From Chryseobacterium pennipullorum (GTDB lineage: Bacteria > Bacteroidota > Bacteroidia > Flavobacteriales > Weeksellaceae), in contig NZ_QNVV01000019.1 in NCBI RefSeq assembly GCF_003384725.1, forward strand, positions 1 through 64,000: DNA of 64,000 nt, written 5' to 3'. The notes beneath the pieces are model-generated. The model was not told where the DNA came from. It saw only the letters and a list, made by a program, of their open reading frames with translations, and made no database searches. The translations under genes were made by a program, and so were the position numbers. Positions 18,624 to 26,896 of this stretch are shown piece by piece. Within the stretch, counting starts at the first letter, position 1; each line of letters opens with the position of its first letter.

Positions 18624-19523
18624 ATGAAAATACGACTTAATATATTTTTCTCGGTTCTGTTGATACTCTTCGGTATCTGCAGATTAGCAGCTCAGGAAAA
18701 TTCAGGTTTCGCATCGCTTTCTCAGGCCAAACTGGAACCTTACAAGATGGAAGTTACGTACAATAAAACAACACATTTATTATTTCCATCCCCCATACGA
18801 TACGTGGATTTGGGAAGCGAAAATTTGATTGCCAATAAAGCGGAAGATGTAGCGAATGTTCTCAGAATAAAATCTTCAGTAAGAGATTTCGAGGAAGAAA
18901 CAAACTTTTCGGTTATTACTCAGGATGGTAAATTTTACAATTTTGATGTTTTTTACAGTTCTTATCCAGACACTCTGAATTATGACCTTCTGAAATTACA
19001 GCGAAATCAGAAAAAAGAATACTCTACAGATGTCCTGTTTGAAGAACTTAAGGGAGAATCTTCATCATTGACTGAATTATTGATAAAAACCTTGTACGAA
19101 CTTCCCAAAAGAACAGTAAAGCACATTGGTTCAAAAAGTTTTGGAATTCAGTTTCTGTTAAAATCTCTGTATGTACATGAAGGAAAGTTTTATTTTATTT
19201 TTCAAATTAAAAACAAGAGCAATGTTTCTTTTGATGTTGATTTTGTCACTTTTAAAATTACCGACAAAAAGAATCTAAAAAGAACTGTCGTTCAGGATAA
19301 GGTATTATCTCCTATCCGGACTTATTCTCGTAACTCTACAGTCAACTACCAATCCGACGGTGAATTTCTTTATCTCATGGACCAGTTTACGCTTTTAGAA
19401 GATCAGATAGTAGAGATTGAATTGATGGAAAAAGATGGTGGACGACATCAGAAGATTCAGATAGAAAATTCAGATTTGATCAGTGCCAAAGTGGTCAATG
19501 ATATTCAATTAAAACTAAACTAA
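18624..19523 (+). CDS. traN: Conjugative transposon protein TraN (DUF4138)
   Basis: 299 residues with a signal peptide (1-23, ending LAAQ) and a beta-rich periplasmic domain. The segment THLLFPSPIRYVDLGS is characteristic of the TraN/DUF4138 family, which is VirB9-like. Length normal. traO starts one base after its stop codon. Confidence 0.93.
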   Translation: MKIRLNIFFSVLLILFGICRLAAQENSGFASLSQAKLEPYKMEVTYNKTTHLLFPSPIRYVDLGSENLIANKAEDVANVLRIKSSVRDFEEETNFSVITQDGKFYNFDVFYSSYPDTLNYDLLKLQRNQKKEYSTDVLFEELKGESSSLTELLIKTLYELPKRTVKHIGSKSFGIQFLLKSLYVHEGKFYFIFQIKNKSNVSFDVDFVTFKITDKKNLKRTVVQDKVLSPIRTYSRNSTVNYQSDGEFLYLMDQFTLLEDQIVEIELMEKDGGRHQKIQIENSDLISAKVVNDIQLKLN

Positions 19524-19524
19524 C

Positions 19525-20079
19525 ATGAAGAGTTTAATATCGTTAATAACAGTGTTTTTATGTTTTTACGCAGTCAAAGCACAAAGAATGTTACCGAAGC
19601 AAAAAAGTATCGGAATCAATACAGGATTACTGTTGAAAAAGTCATCCGGAAATTATTTCGTCAATACCGATTTTATTATCTATTCAAAAAAAGGGAACTA
19701 TTCCATTTATTCATTTGAATACAGCAGACAGACCATTCCGTATAAAACGATTGATGTTCCAGTCGAAAACTACAGTCTTGAAGTCGGTTATAGTTTTAAT
19801 TTGATTGCGGGTCTGACAAAAAGCTTTTTAATCAATTCTACATTTTCCGCCACCGGAGGATATGAGAATATTAATAAAAGTGAGACACTACTCTATGACG
19901 GAGCCGTACTTTTGAATGAATCATCGTGGGTGTATGGGGGAAGTGTAAAACTTAGTGTTGAAACCTATCTGTCTGATAGGATTGTTTTAACAGGCTTTTA
20001 TAAAGCAAAAATAGTATGGAATACTTCACTTGAAAACATAAGACCTGGCGTTGGTCTTGGAATCAGATTTAACTTATAA
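19525..20079 (+). CDS. traO: Conjugal transfer protein TraO
   Basis: 184 residues with a signal peptide (ending VKAQ, about residue 19). The rest alternates hydrophobic and polar residues and ends in aromatic-terminated strands (GIRFNL), which looks like a small outer-membrane beta barrel. Position between TraN and TraQ supports the name. Confidence 0.85.
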   Translation: MKSLISLITVFLCFYAVKAQRMLPKQKSIGINTGLLLKKSSGNYFVNTDFIIYSKKGNYSIYSFEYSRQTIPYKTIDVPVENYSLEVGYSFNLIAGLTKSFLINSTFSATGGYENINKSETLLYDGAVLLNESSWVYGGSVKLSVETYLSDRIVLTGFYKAKIVWNTSLENIRPGVGLGIRFNL

Positions 20080-20092
20080 AATAAAGATTATT

Positions 20093-20551
20093 ATGAAAAA
20101 TGTAATCAATATCAAAAAACATTTTTTTGCCACTATGTATGTTTTAGCAACCTTATTTGTTGTAGAGTTTTGTTTTTCATCTTGTTCAGAAGATGAATTA
20201 CAGGTACAGAAAAATTTTCCCTTTGAAGTCCAGGTAATGCCTGTTTCGAAATACATTGCTAACGGAGAAACTGTGGAGATCAGATGTCGCATTATTCCTA
20301 TTGGAAACTATAGTGAAACTGAGTATTTCTTCAGGTATTTTCAATTTGATGGAAAGGGTACATTACGCTTATTCAATGAACCTCCTTTTTTACCTAATGA
20401 TTCATATCTTCTGGCTGAAAAGGAATTTAGGTTACATTATACTTGTGAATCAACCGTAACTCAAAGTTTTGATATTTGGATTTCGGACAATATGGGTAAT
20501 GAAAAAAAGCTGACCATACAGTTTAGTCCTCAAAATGCAGGAACTGTATAG
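20093..20551 (+). CDS. traQ: TraQ-like lipoprotein (DUF3872)
   Basis: 152-residue lipoprotein: hydrophobic N-terminus and lipobox FCFSSC, followed by a beta-sandwich-like domain of DUF3872 type. The start MKNVINIKK is 13 bases after the traO stop; a frame beginning inside traO is less likely. Last gene of the tra operon, followed by a strong terminator. No TraP gene lies between TraO and this gene, although many related elements have one. Confidence 0.85.
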   Translation: MKNVINIKKHFFATMYVLATLFVVEFCFSSCSEDELQVQKNFPFEVQVMPVSKYIANGETVEIRCRIIPIGNYSETEYFFRYFQFDGKGTLRLFNEPPFLPNDSYLLAEKEFRLHYTCESTVTQSFDIWISDNMGNEKKLTIQFSPQNAGTV

Positions 20552-20580
20552 ATAGAATTCAATGTAAAATATAATGTATT

Positions 20581-20618
20581 AGGCTATTTCACCAGAAATA
20601 GCCTTTTATTTTTTTTCC
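20581..20618 (+). terminator. tra operon terminator
   Basis: Perfect 10-bp stem AGGCTATTTC / GAAATAGCCT with loop ACCA, followed by a long T-rich run. It sits 29 bases after traQ. A second shorter AGGCTA / TAGCCT hairpin follows at 20624-20642. Confidence 0.85.
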
Positions 20619-20717
20619 ATTACAGGCTATAAGAAGTAGCCTTTCGAAATAACCGTAACCTTTTTGAAAAAATTTAAGTGAGAAAATTTTTATCAATGGG
20701 GTTACTCTTAATGACTT

Positions 20718-20806
20718 GCGAAAAGACGTTTCCGACCACAGGAAGGAATTGTCTTTTCGCCGAAAATTTTAAATAAACGACAATTCAATATTGTCGTTTA
20801 TTTTAT
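20718..20806. terminator. Paired hairpins between traQ and the RadC-like gene
   Basis: GCGAAAAGAC (20718-20727) pairs with GTCTTTTCGC (20751-20760), 10 bp with a 23-base loop. Directly after it, TAAACGACAAT (20774-20784) pairs with ATTGTCGTTTA (20790-20800) and is flanked by A/T runs, so it can serve as a terminator for the minus-strand RadC-like gene and for plus-strand read-through. The first hairpin is not explained by termination. Confidence 0.6.
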
Positions 20807-20818
20807 TAGTTAGAAATT

Positions 20819-21262
20819 TTACAAATATCCGTTATCAGCAAAAGACAGATAATCTGTCGATGTTAAAATGCAATGATCTAGTAATTTAATATTTAAGAAT
20901 TCGGACGCATTTTTTATATTCTTTGTAATTTTTAAATCTTCATTAGAGGGTTTTAAATTTCCAGATGGATGATTATGTGCTACAATTATGGAAGAAGCAT
21001 TACAGAGAAGGGCTGTTTGCATAATTATCCGAACATCCACTATAGTTGAAGAAATTCCGGATTCAGAAATCTTTCTTATTCCTAAAACCTTACTACTCTG
21101 ATTTAAATATAAAGCGAAAAAAGATTCTCTATAATCTATTTCATCAGAATCAAAATGTTGTCGAAATACCTCTGCCGCATCATATGAATTACTGATTACT
21201 TTGTCGGAATTACCTTTTCTTGAATAGCTTAATTTTATTTCATTGACAATATTGAATTTCAT
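20819..21262 (-). CDS. RadC-like JAB domain protein
   Basis: 147 residues, the C-terminal JAB/MPN (RadC) domain without the helix-hairpin-helix part of full-length RadC. JAMM-type metal site: AHNHPSGNLKPSNED (His96, His98, Asp109) with Glu46 as the likely fourth residue. Such short RadC proteins are common on Bacteroidetes ICEs and plasmids; their substrate is unknown. It forms an accessory block on the minus strand with the DUF932 and ssb genes. Confidence 0.88.
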   Translation of the reverse strand: MKFNIVNEIKLSYSRKGNSDKVISNSYDAAEVFRQHFDSDEIDYRESFFALYLNQSSKVLGIRKISESGISSTIVDVRIIMQTALLCNASSIIVAHNHPSGNLKPSNEDLKITKNIKNASEFLNIKLLDHCILTSTDYLSFADNGYL

Positions 21263-21325
21263 TTGATATGCTCCTATACGGTGGAGACTTGCATTTACCG
21301 TATGTTTTAATTAATAAATTATTTT

Positions 21326-22399
21326 TCAGTTCATTTTTAAAATGTCTACTCCAAAATGAGCAACGTTTTCACAAAGCTCAAACGCTTTTTGAGACTTCAT
21401 TTGAGCTGTTCCGCCCATAACTATGGATTGTAATTTGGCTTCGTCATCTTTGTAAGTTTTTACATTCTGATAGAAACCTGTTACCGCATTGTAAGCACCG
21501 AATAAAGTTCCTTTCGTGGTTTCCATTTGTTGGGCATCACTCATCATTGCATAGGCAAATGCATCCTCCACCGTGTTTTTAAAAACCGTAGACAATTCTT
21601 CAGCATTTCCTTTCTGCAGATGGTTTAAAGTTTCTTTATTGGGGCAAAGTGCCAATTGAATTAATTTTTTCATTTCAGCGTCACCAATCTTAATTTTTGC
21701 CCAATAATTAAAAGATTCCTCTAATTGATTGCTTAGTTTATTTGCTAACCCCATGACTTTGTGAGCATCTTCCAAACGTTGTTTTGCGCCTGATGTATGT
21801 CTTATCCTTACGACATTACTCATATTTTTGAGTGAAGCATTCAAAGTATTTTGGCAAACAATACGAATGGGAGTAAATGCAGCGGTAATACTTCCGCTTC
21901 CGTCATGTGAGGTCGTCAAAAAAATGTATTTTTCTGTAATGTCGTCCCCGTTTCCTACGCGGATATAATCAGGAAGTTTAGCGGTAATAAAAATTCGCTC
22001 TCCATTTCCCAATGCTCCCGCAGTTTCGTACAGAATACCATTACCACCTCCTACAATAGAATCGAAGAAAGAAAATGCTTCACGGTTTTGTACAATATGA
22101 TAATCTTTACCGACTACACCTAATACAGTATTATTATCAGTGCGGATATTGGCAAAATAGTTTGGAACTTCCAATTCGGAATCACTCACTTTTAGTCCAT
22201 CTTGAGATTCTACTAGCCTTGTACCTTTCGTAAATAGAGGAGATTTTTCTACCTCGTAATCAAGCCCCGCAAATTTAATGGCTTCTTCACTTGTCGGATG
22301 TTCTTCTACAATCTGCCCTAAGTTGTGCCATACTTTTTCTTTTACGCTGAAAAATGAATATTTTCCTGTTCGGTTGTTGAAATTTAAATTATGTGCCAT
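21326..22399 (-). CDS. DUF932 plasmid/phage-type protein
   Basis: 357 residues. Members of DUF932 (phage/plasmid-like protein family) are found on mobile elements throughout bacteria and have no established function. Recognizable features are the N-terminal YSFFSVKEKVWHNLGQIVEEHP segment and the central TTSHDGSGSITAAFTPIRIVCQNTL segment. Lies 39 bases downstream of ssb and is probably cotranscribed with it. Confidence 0.85.
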   Translation of the reverse strand: MAHNLNFNNRTGKYSFFSVKEKVWHNLGQIVEEHPTSEEAIKFAGLDYEVEKSPLFTKGTRLVESQDGLKVSDSELEVPNYFANIRTDNNTVLGVVGKDYHIVQNREAFSFFDSIVGGGNGILYETAGALGNGERIFITAKLPDYIRVGNGDDITEKYIFLTTSHDGSGSITAAFTPIRIVCQNTLNASLKNMSNVVRIRHTSGAKQRLEDAHKVMGLANKLSNQLEESFNYWAKIKIGDAEMKKLIQLALCPNKETLNHLQKGNAEELSTVFKNTVEDAFAYAMMSDAQQMETTKGTLFGAYNAVTGFYQNVKTYKDDEAKLQSIVMGGTAQMKSQKAFELCENVAHFGVDILKMN

Positions 22400-22438
22400 G
22401 ATATTGTTATTAAATGTTATAAAATTGTTTTGATTGAC

Positions 22439-22849
22439 TTAAAATGGAAGGTCATCATCCTTATCACTTTCGTTGGATTTAGGTTGACCGATTTCCTTAT
22501 CATTTCTCTTGTTGACGGGTGTAGACTCACCTTCAGTTCTTTTGTGACTACTGTGTAATTTAATTTGTGATGTATGGAAGTTCAGGCCAGCGTGTGCTTG
22601 TCCATCTTGTCCAATCCATGCTCTTGTGTAAACTCTTCCAATAAGCTCCACTAATGTCCCTTTCTTAAGTAATTCAGCTACTTTTGAAGAAATCCAATAA
22701 GAGCAGTCGAAAAAAGTTGTCTGTTCGATTCGCTCGCCTTGTTTGTTGCGATAATTGTCATTGGTAGCAATAGAGAAATTGACTACTTGTTTTTTGTTTG
22801 ACAGAGTACGGACTTCCGCATCTTTTGTCAGTCTTCCGATAATGTTCAT
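22439..22849 (-). CDS. ssb: Single-stranded DNA-binding protein
   Basis: 136 residues. OB-fold domain at 1-105 starting with the family pattern NIIGRLTKDAEVR, then a polar linker and the acidic tip DDDLPF that recruits partner proteins in SSBs. Probably protects the transferred single strand. First gene of the ssb-DUF932-RadC block. Confidence 0.95.
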   Translation of the reverse strand: MNIIGRLTKDAEVRTLSNKKQVVNFSIATNDNYRNKQGERIEQTTFFDCSYWISSKVAELLKKGTLVELIGRVYTRAWIGQDGQAHAGLNFHTSQIKLHSSHKRTEGESTPVNKRNDKEIGQPKSNESDKDDDLPF

Positions 22850-23229
22850 AACTGTTTTTTTTGATTATACATTAAAATCACTTCTTCTCTTTTCCAATCT
22901 CCAAAGCCTCTCAGGGCTTCGCTGAATATTTTTCAAAAGAAAACCGGAAAAAAGAAAGCAGATATGAAGTGTTGACAATGAACAAGAGCAAAAGGAAACG
23001 GAATAATTGGAGGGTACCTTTAGGGAGGAAACCGTTTATGCCGTAGTCTTTTGCTGGCAATAGGAATGGCTGTCAACAATACCTTAGCTGCCTTTTTACC
23101 GGTTGATTATGAAAAATGTAAACTTTTCAACTAAACAATAAGACAGAAGCAGCCAAAGTACCCCTTGAAAGTGAAATATCCTGTATTTACGAACTTTAAG
23201 AAATAATTTTATTGAAAAATATCAATAAC
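22850..23229. other. Noncoding region with nested inverted repeats
   Basis: 380 bases without a convincing gene, between the ssb operon and two small regulators that diverge from it. TGTTGACA (22970-22977) pairs with TGTCAACA (23071-23078), and inside it AGCAAAAG (22987-22994) with CTTTTGCT (23048-23055); the centre holds GGTACC. The nesting predicts a roughly 109-base structured element. Divergent promoters must also lie here. Confidence 0.55.
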
Positions 23230-23499
23230 ATGGAATATTTAACAAAAGATGATTTAAGTGAATTTAAGAAGGAACTGTTTGACGAATTACAGAAAGTATT
23301 TGTAGAAAACAGTAAGAACTTAGATAAAAATGAAAATAAATGGGATTGGCTTAGAAGTAAGGAAATTCGGAAATTACTTGCAATCTCACCTGCAACCTTG
23401 CAAAATCTTCGTATCGGTGAAAAAATCAGGTATAAAAAAATACTGGGATCTTATTACTATAACAGAAATGATTTAGAACTATTATTTAAAACAGAATGA
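23230..23499 (+). CDS. Small helix-turn-helix protein, excisionase-type
   Basis: 89 residues from the ATG at 23230 (MEYLTKDDL); a TTG 18 bases upstream is in frame. The C-terminal half (EIRKLLAISPATLQNLRIGEKIRYKKI) has the winged-helix pattern of MerR/excisionase-like proteins (KILGSYYYNRNDLE) seen next to integrases of Bacteroidetes ICEs. Likely controls excision or integrase expression. It overlaps the next gene by 4 bases. Confidence 0.8.
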   Translation: MEYLTKDDLSEFKKELFDELQKVFVENSKNLDKNENKWDWLRSKEIRKLLAISPATLQNLRIGEKIRYKKILGSYYYNRNDLELLFKTE

Positions 23500-23780
23500 T
23501 AATGGATAAGTATTGGAAAATATTTTTGAAAAGAATTTCGGAAGACAAAAGACTCAATGTCTGGCATCTTGTTCTTCTCATGGCGATTATGCAATTAGGT
23601 ATAGATCAGCATGAAACAAAAACCATTAGAGTCAGCAGAAGTATACTTATGAAGAAATCACACATCTTAACTTTACCCACGTATCATAAATATTTTAAAG
23701 AACTACAGGCAATCGGCTACATCACCTACTACCCTTCCTATCATCCAAAAGTGAGAAGTTATATACGAATGCAATCTTGA
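23496..23780 (+). CDS. Small DNA-binding-like protein, function unknown
   Basis: 94 residues (or 92 from the second ATG at 23502), coupled to the preceding HTH gene by an ATGA overlap. The layout (WHLVLLMAIMQLG ... RSILMKKSHILTLPTYHKYFKELQAIGYITYYPSYHP) resembles a winged-helix module of replication-initiator or regulator type, but I do not recognize the family. Probably works with the excisionase-like protein. Confidence 0.6.
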   Translation: MIMDKYWKIFLKRISEDKRLNVWHLVLLMAIMQLGIDQHETKTIRVSRSILMKKSHILTLPTYHKYFKELQAIGYITYYPSYHPKVRSYIRMQS

Positions 23781-23811
23781 CGAATTCGGATATTCTATTT
23801 CAGCAAATAAA

Positions 23812-23841
23812 AAAGAGAGCTTTAACCATTAAGCTCTCTTT
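23812..23841. terminator. Bidirectional terminator
   Basis: Perfect 11-bp stem AAAGAGAGCTT / AAGCTCTCTTT with an 8-base loop between the convergent small regulator and integrase genes; A and T runs on both sides serve both strands. Confidence 0.85.
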
Positions 23842-23859
23842 CGTTTAGGCATTAGCTCC

Positions 23860-25089
23860 CTATATTTTTTCAGTCTTAAGTTTTTCTTTTAAAATTTGCA
23901 TTTCTCTATTGATCATTTCTTGGGTTGTAATCGCATAATCTTCAGTTTGCGTAACTGAGTGATGCCCCATCATTTCCTTTACAACATGAATTGGAACACC
24001 ATTTTTCAAGGTCACTGTGCTACCAAATGTTCTGCGTGCTCTATGGGTATTCAAATCTCCTTCAATTTCACAAATCGAAGCAATTTCTTTCAGGTATTCG
24101 TTCATTTTTTGATTTGATTTTACAGGAAGGACTAAATTAGTTTCTAAACAAAAAGGGTGTTTTCTATACTTATTTATAAGTGAGACTGCTTTTTCAAGCA
24201 ACGGGATATCTGTTCGAGATTTAGTTTTCTGACGTTTAGAAATAATCCACATCGATCCATCAATTCCATCTTTAATATCAGTTTTCCTAAGTTGTTTTAC
24301 ATCAATATATGCAAGACCTGTATAACATTGAAATACGAAAACATCTCTAATAGTATTTAATCTGTCTGTTGAAAAAACTTTATTCTCAATTTTGCTTAAC
24401 TCTTTACTAGTTAAAGGTTTTTTATCAAGTTTTGTTTTTTGAGATTTAAACAGTTTAAAAGGATCTTTAGTTATAATTTCCTTGGCTATGGCCCGCAAAA
24501 CTATTTTTTTAAAATTTGCAATATATTTCAGTGTTGTATTATTAGAACACTTTCTTGTTGTTTTAAGGTAAAATTCATAATTGATGATAAAACTATAGTT
24601 TAAGTCACGGAATTCAATATCGTCACATTCATAGTGATGTAAAATAAAATCCTTCACATGGGATCTTGCCGTTACATAACGATCATGTGTTCCCTTAGCA
24701 TAGTCACCAACTTCAACTAAAGCTAACATATCGTCATTATGTTTTTGAAATTCTTGCAGTACAGTTGTCTTAGCTATTGTATTTCCCTGAATAAAATCAA
24801 TAATAGCCTTTGTAGTAATGGATTTTCCATTATTTATCAATTCTGTTCTAAAATTACTGATTCTTAGGATAATTGAATCTAAATATTGATTTAAAGATCT
24901 AGCATCTTCCTTGTTACCTATTGCTCTCTCAACATTCTGATTCCATCGCTGGCTATCCCACTTTCTTTTTGTCGAGATTTCTTTTGGTACGCCATCAACT
25001 GTAACTCTTAGATACACAAATCGGAAACTATCACCTTTTTTCCAAGGCGTCTTTAAAAAAAAAGAAACGCCTAAACTTTTTTCTAACAT
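23860..25089 (-). CDS. int: Tyrosine-type integrase of the ICE
   Basis: 409-residue site-specific recombinase. N-terminal arm-binding region, SAM-like core-binding domain (about 110-210) and catalytic domain (about 225-395). Catalytic residues seen: His349-x-x-Arg352 in THRARRTFG, His375 or His376 in MMGHHS, Tyr385 in TEDYA, and a lysine near 288-290. The position of the first catalytic arginine reads CYTGLAYID with Ala260 instead, as in many Bacteroidetes ICE integrases; IntDOT of CTnDOT also lacks this arginine. Points away from the tRNA-Ser gene 272 bases off, the expected position for a tRNA-targeted element. Confidence 0.95.
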   Translation of the reverse strand: MLEKSLGVSFFLKTPWKKGDSFRFVYLRVTVDGVPKEISTKRKWDSQRWNQNVERAIGNKEDARSLNQYLDSIILRISNFRTELINNGKSITTKAIIDFIQGNTIAKTTVLQEFQKHNDDMLALVEVGDYAKGTHDRYVTARSHVKDFILHHYECDDIEFRDLNYSFIINYEFYLKTTRKCSNNTTLKYIANFKKIVLRAIAKEIITKDPFKLFKSQKTKLDKKPLTSKELSKIENKVFSTDRLNTIRDVFVFQCYTGLAYIDVKQLRKTDIKDGIDGSMWIISKRQKTKSRTDIPLLEKAVSLINKYRKHPFCLETNLVLPVKSNQKMNEYLKEIASICEIEGDLNTHRARRTFGSTVTLKNGVPIHVVKEMMGHHSVTQTEDYAITTQEMINREMQILKEKLKTEKI

Positions 25090-25123
25090 AATTCGAAAAT
25101 TTTGGATTATTAAAATTCGAATT
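25090..25123. promoter_or_regulatory. Inverted repeat at the integrase promoter
   Basis: AATTCGAA (25090-25097) and TTCGAATT (25116-25123) form a dyad directly upstream of the integrase ATG. The spacing suits a dimeric regulator or a recombinase arm site; no known operator is recognized. Confidence 0.35.
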
Positions 25124-25282
25124 AAATTACCATAAAGTCAAGTCGTTAACTACCTTAACCAGTTCATCTACAGACATTTGAACTCAATTCTATGGCAGTT
25201 TTTGGATCGTATTTAAACTGCCACGATTCTGCCAGAATATTTATAAGCAATTTTAAAAATTATGCACATATAAAAAGCATAA

Positions 25283-25315
25283 AAAAAGCTGTAATTAATT
25301 AAATTACAGCTTTTT
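25283..25315 (-). terminator. Terminator downstream of tRNA-Ser
   Basis: Perfect 14-bp stem AAAAAGCTGTAATT / AATTACAGCTTTTT with a 5-base loop, about 45 bases 3' of the tRNA on the minus strand. If the att site is the tRNA 3' end, this terminator belongs to the ICE. Confidence 0.75.
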
Positions 25316-25360
25316 AATAGATTTTTGAGCGGTTTTGAAAAATTTACTTTTCCTACTCTG

Positions 25361-25445
25361 CGGAGAGTGAGGGATTCGAACCCCCGGACCTGTTACAGTC
25401 AACAGTTTTCAAGACTGCCGCAATCGACCACTCTGCCAACTCTCC
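25361..25445 (-). tRNA. tRNA-Ser (anticodon TGA)
   Basis: On the minus strand the sequence begins GGAGAGTTGGCAGAGTGG and ends with CACTCTCC plus discriminator G. The acceptor stem GGAGAGT/ACTCTCC pairs fully. The anticodon loop CTTGAAA gives TGA. A long variable arm (CTGTTGACTGTAACAGG region) and T-arm GGTTCGAATCC fit a class II serine tRNA. CCA is not encoded. It lies at the right border of the ICE and is the likely integration site. Confidence 0.95.
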
Positions 25446-25878
25446 CTAAACTCCGGCTATACCGTCGTTTTCAGTGGTGCAAATATAGAACGATTTTTAA
25501 TTTCTGCAAAACTTTTATCTCACAAATTTTAACAAAACCTAATAATAGACTAGAAATCAAGGGAATTATTTTTAGCAGAATAGTATAATTGGGATAAGGC
25601 TGTGCATAAAGCATGAGTCATAATTATATGTCAGCAACTGAAATTCAAAATCTGTCGGATGATATCATTGTAACAGCCGTGTTTATATGCCTTCTTTCAG
25701 GGATTGTCTGAAAAGATTTTAATTAGCTTTACTTACATTTCTTTCCTTTCACTTCTTCGAATAAAGATCAAAATGGTTCCTGTTTAAAGCGATATATGAT
25801 TTATGATTACCAAATAGATTATATTTGCCTGGATTTATATCCAATGTAACAAAAATCAACACTAATAACACTTTTCAA
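25446..25878. other. Intergenic region right of the ICE
   Basis: 433 bases. No convincing gene; a 32-codon frame (25613-25711) is the longest thing seen. A TATATTTG box at 25820-25827 could be the -7 element of the downstream pepsin-like gene, with no clear -33 element. Confidence 0.4.
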
Positions 25879-26730
25879 ATGTTTAATCTGTCTTTTATAA
25901 AAAGCATGGCTATTACAGCCTCCTTAGCGTTCTCTTCTCTGACTTTTGCGCAGACAATGCCTATGACCGTTCTTCCGTCAGGCCACCTGATTGTAGGAGC
26001 TGAAGTAGACGGTAAAAAGGGAAATTTTGTTTTGGATACCGGAGGAGGAATCAACCTGTTCCTGGGAAACTTTTCCAAAAGCCTTGGAAAAAAGGAAACC
26101 TATAATTACCTGACGGCTTTTCGGGCCACAGGTGAACCCATGACTGTTCCCTTGTTCAAATCTAAAGAAATTCTTTTTAACGGTAAAAAATTTAAAGATA
26201 CCTGGTATGCCACCTATGACATGGAAATGAATGGAATCGACGGTTTAATTTCGCTTCCGATGTTGTATGATACTGAGTTTATCATCGATTATACGACCAA
26301 AGAGCTTATCTTTCCCAAAGAAAAGCTGAACAGCAAGAAAGTAATGGATATCCAGCTGTCTACCAATGCCGACCAGTCGATGGATATAACCACATATGTC
26401 GTTTTGAATAATAAGTACACAATCAATGTTCTTCTGGATTCCGGTTCCGGTAATGATTCTTTCTGGTTCAGTGACCGCCTGATGAATACCCTGAACATAA
26501 AAAAAGAAACGCTGAAGATCGATGAGAGAAAAAGTGAATTCAATCCCGCTCTGACAACCAAATTTTACAAGGGTAATATTGGCTCCGTTTCTACTCCGTT
26601 TGCGACCGTTGAAAATCCTAAAGTGTCTTTTGTGGAAGGCCTTATTTATGAAGGGAAAACAAGCATCAACTGGCTGGGTAAAAAACTGGGATTCAATCTT
26701 AAAGATAAAAAAATCTATATTCTGGATTAG
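25879..26730 (+). CDS. Secreted retropepsin-like aspartyl protease family protein
   Basis: 283 residues from the ATG at 25879. Signal peptide (about 1-25, ending TFAQ), then two pepsin-like lobes with LDTGGG (Asp53) and LDSGSG (about residue 193), the two aspartate motifs expected of a single-chain aspartyl protease fold. A longer frame from 25825 would put extra residues before the signal peptide and is rejected. Substrate unknown. First chromosomal gene next to the ICE. Confidence 0.8.
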   Translation: MFNLSFIKSMAITASLAFSSLTFAQTMPMTVLPSGHLIVGAEVDGKKGNFVLDTGGGINLFLGNFSKSLGKKETYNYLTAFRATGEPMTVPLFKSKEILFNGKKFKDTWYATYDMEMNGIDGLISLPMLYDTEFIIDYTTKELIFPKEKLNSKKVMDIQLSTNADQSMDITTYVVLNNKYTINVLLDSGSGNDSFWFSDRLMNTLNIKKETLKIDERKSEFNPALTTKFYKGNIGSVSTPFATVENPKVSFVEGLIYEGKTSINWLGKKLGFNLKDKKIYILD

Positions 26731-26750
26731 ACAGAATAATACACACAATG

Positions 26751-26777
26751 AAACGGTTTTCTATCGAAAGCCGTTTT
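26751..26777 (+). terminator. Terminator of the aspartyl protease gene
   Basis: AAACGGTTTTC / GAAAGCCGTTT stem with one wobble position, followed by TTTTT. Confidence 0.75.
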
Positions 26778-26851
26778 TTATTTGTTATACCCTCCAGGTA
26801 ATACTTTATCTTAAGTTGGAAAAATTTTGTGCATTACCCCTCTTCAACAAA

Positions 26852-26875
26852 AAAGCGCACCCGTGGGTACGCTTT
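26852..26875 (-). terminator. Terminator of trxB
   Basis: AAAGCGCACCC / GGGTACGCTTT with a 2-base turn and one mismatch, directly 3' of trxB on the minus strand. Confidence 0.65.
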
Positions 26876-26896
26876 ATGTTTGTCAACTGAAAGGTA

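Larger units (their letters stand above)
1..25361. mobile_element. Integrative conjugative element (right-hand part)
   Basis: Contiguous block of Bacteroidetes-type conjugation genes (mobABC, ParA, DUF3408, traD, traE-traQ), RadC-like/DUF932/SSB genes, two small DNA-binding proteins and a tyrosine integrase, ending at the 3' end of a tRNA-Ser gene. The window starts inside the element. I found no second copy of the tRNA 3' end in the left part, so the other att site lies outside. A separate TraP (primase-like) gene and a TraH were not seen. Two cargo insertions interrupt it: a DUF1016 nuclease and a Gabija-like pair. The exact right boundary is inferred from the usual insertion of such elements into tRNA 3' ends. 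Confidence 0.9.

Noticed and set aside
23860..25089. Integrase as a degenerate pseudogene because the first catalytic arginine is missing
   Set aside because: The substitution is shared by related Bacteroidetes ICE integrases, the frame is full length and the other catalytic residues are present.
25613..25711. 32-codon plus-strand frame MSHNYMSATEIQNLSDD...
   Set aside because: Too short, no homology recognized, no clear promoter; could be chance or a gene remnant.
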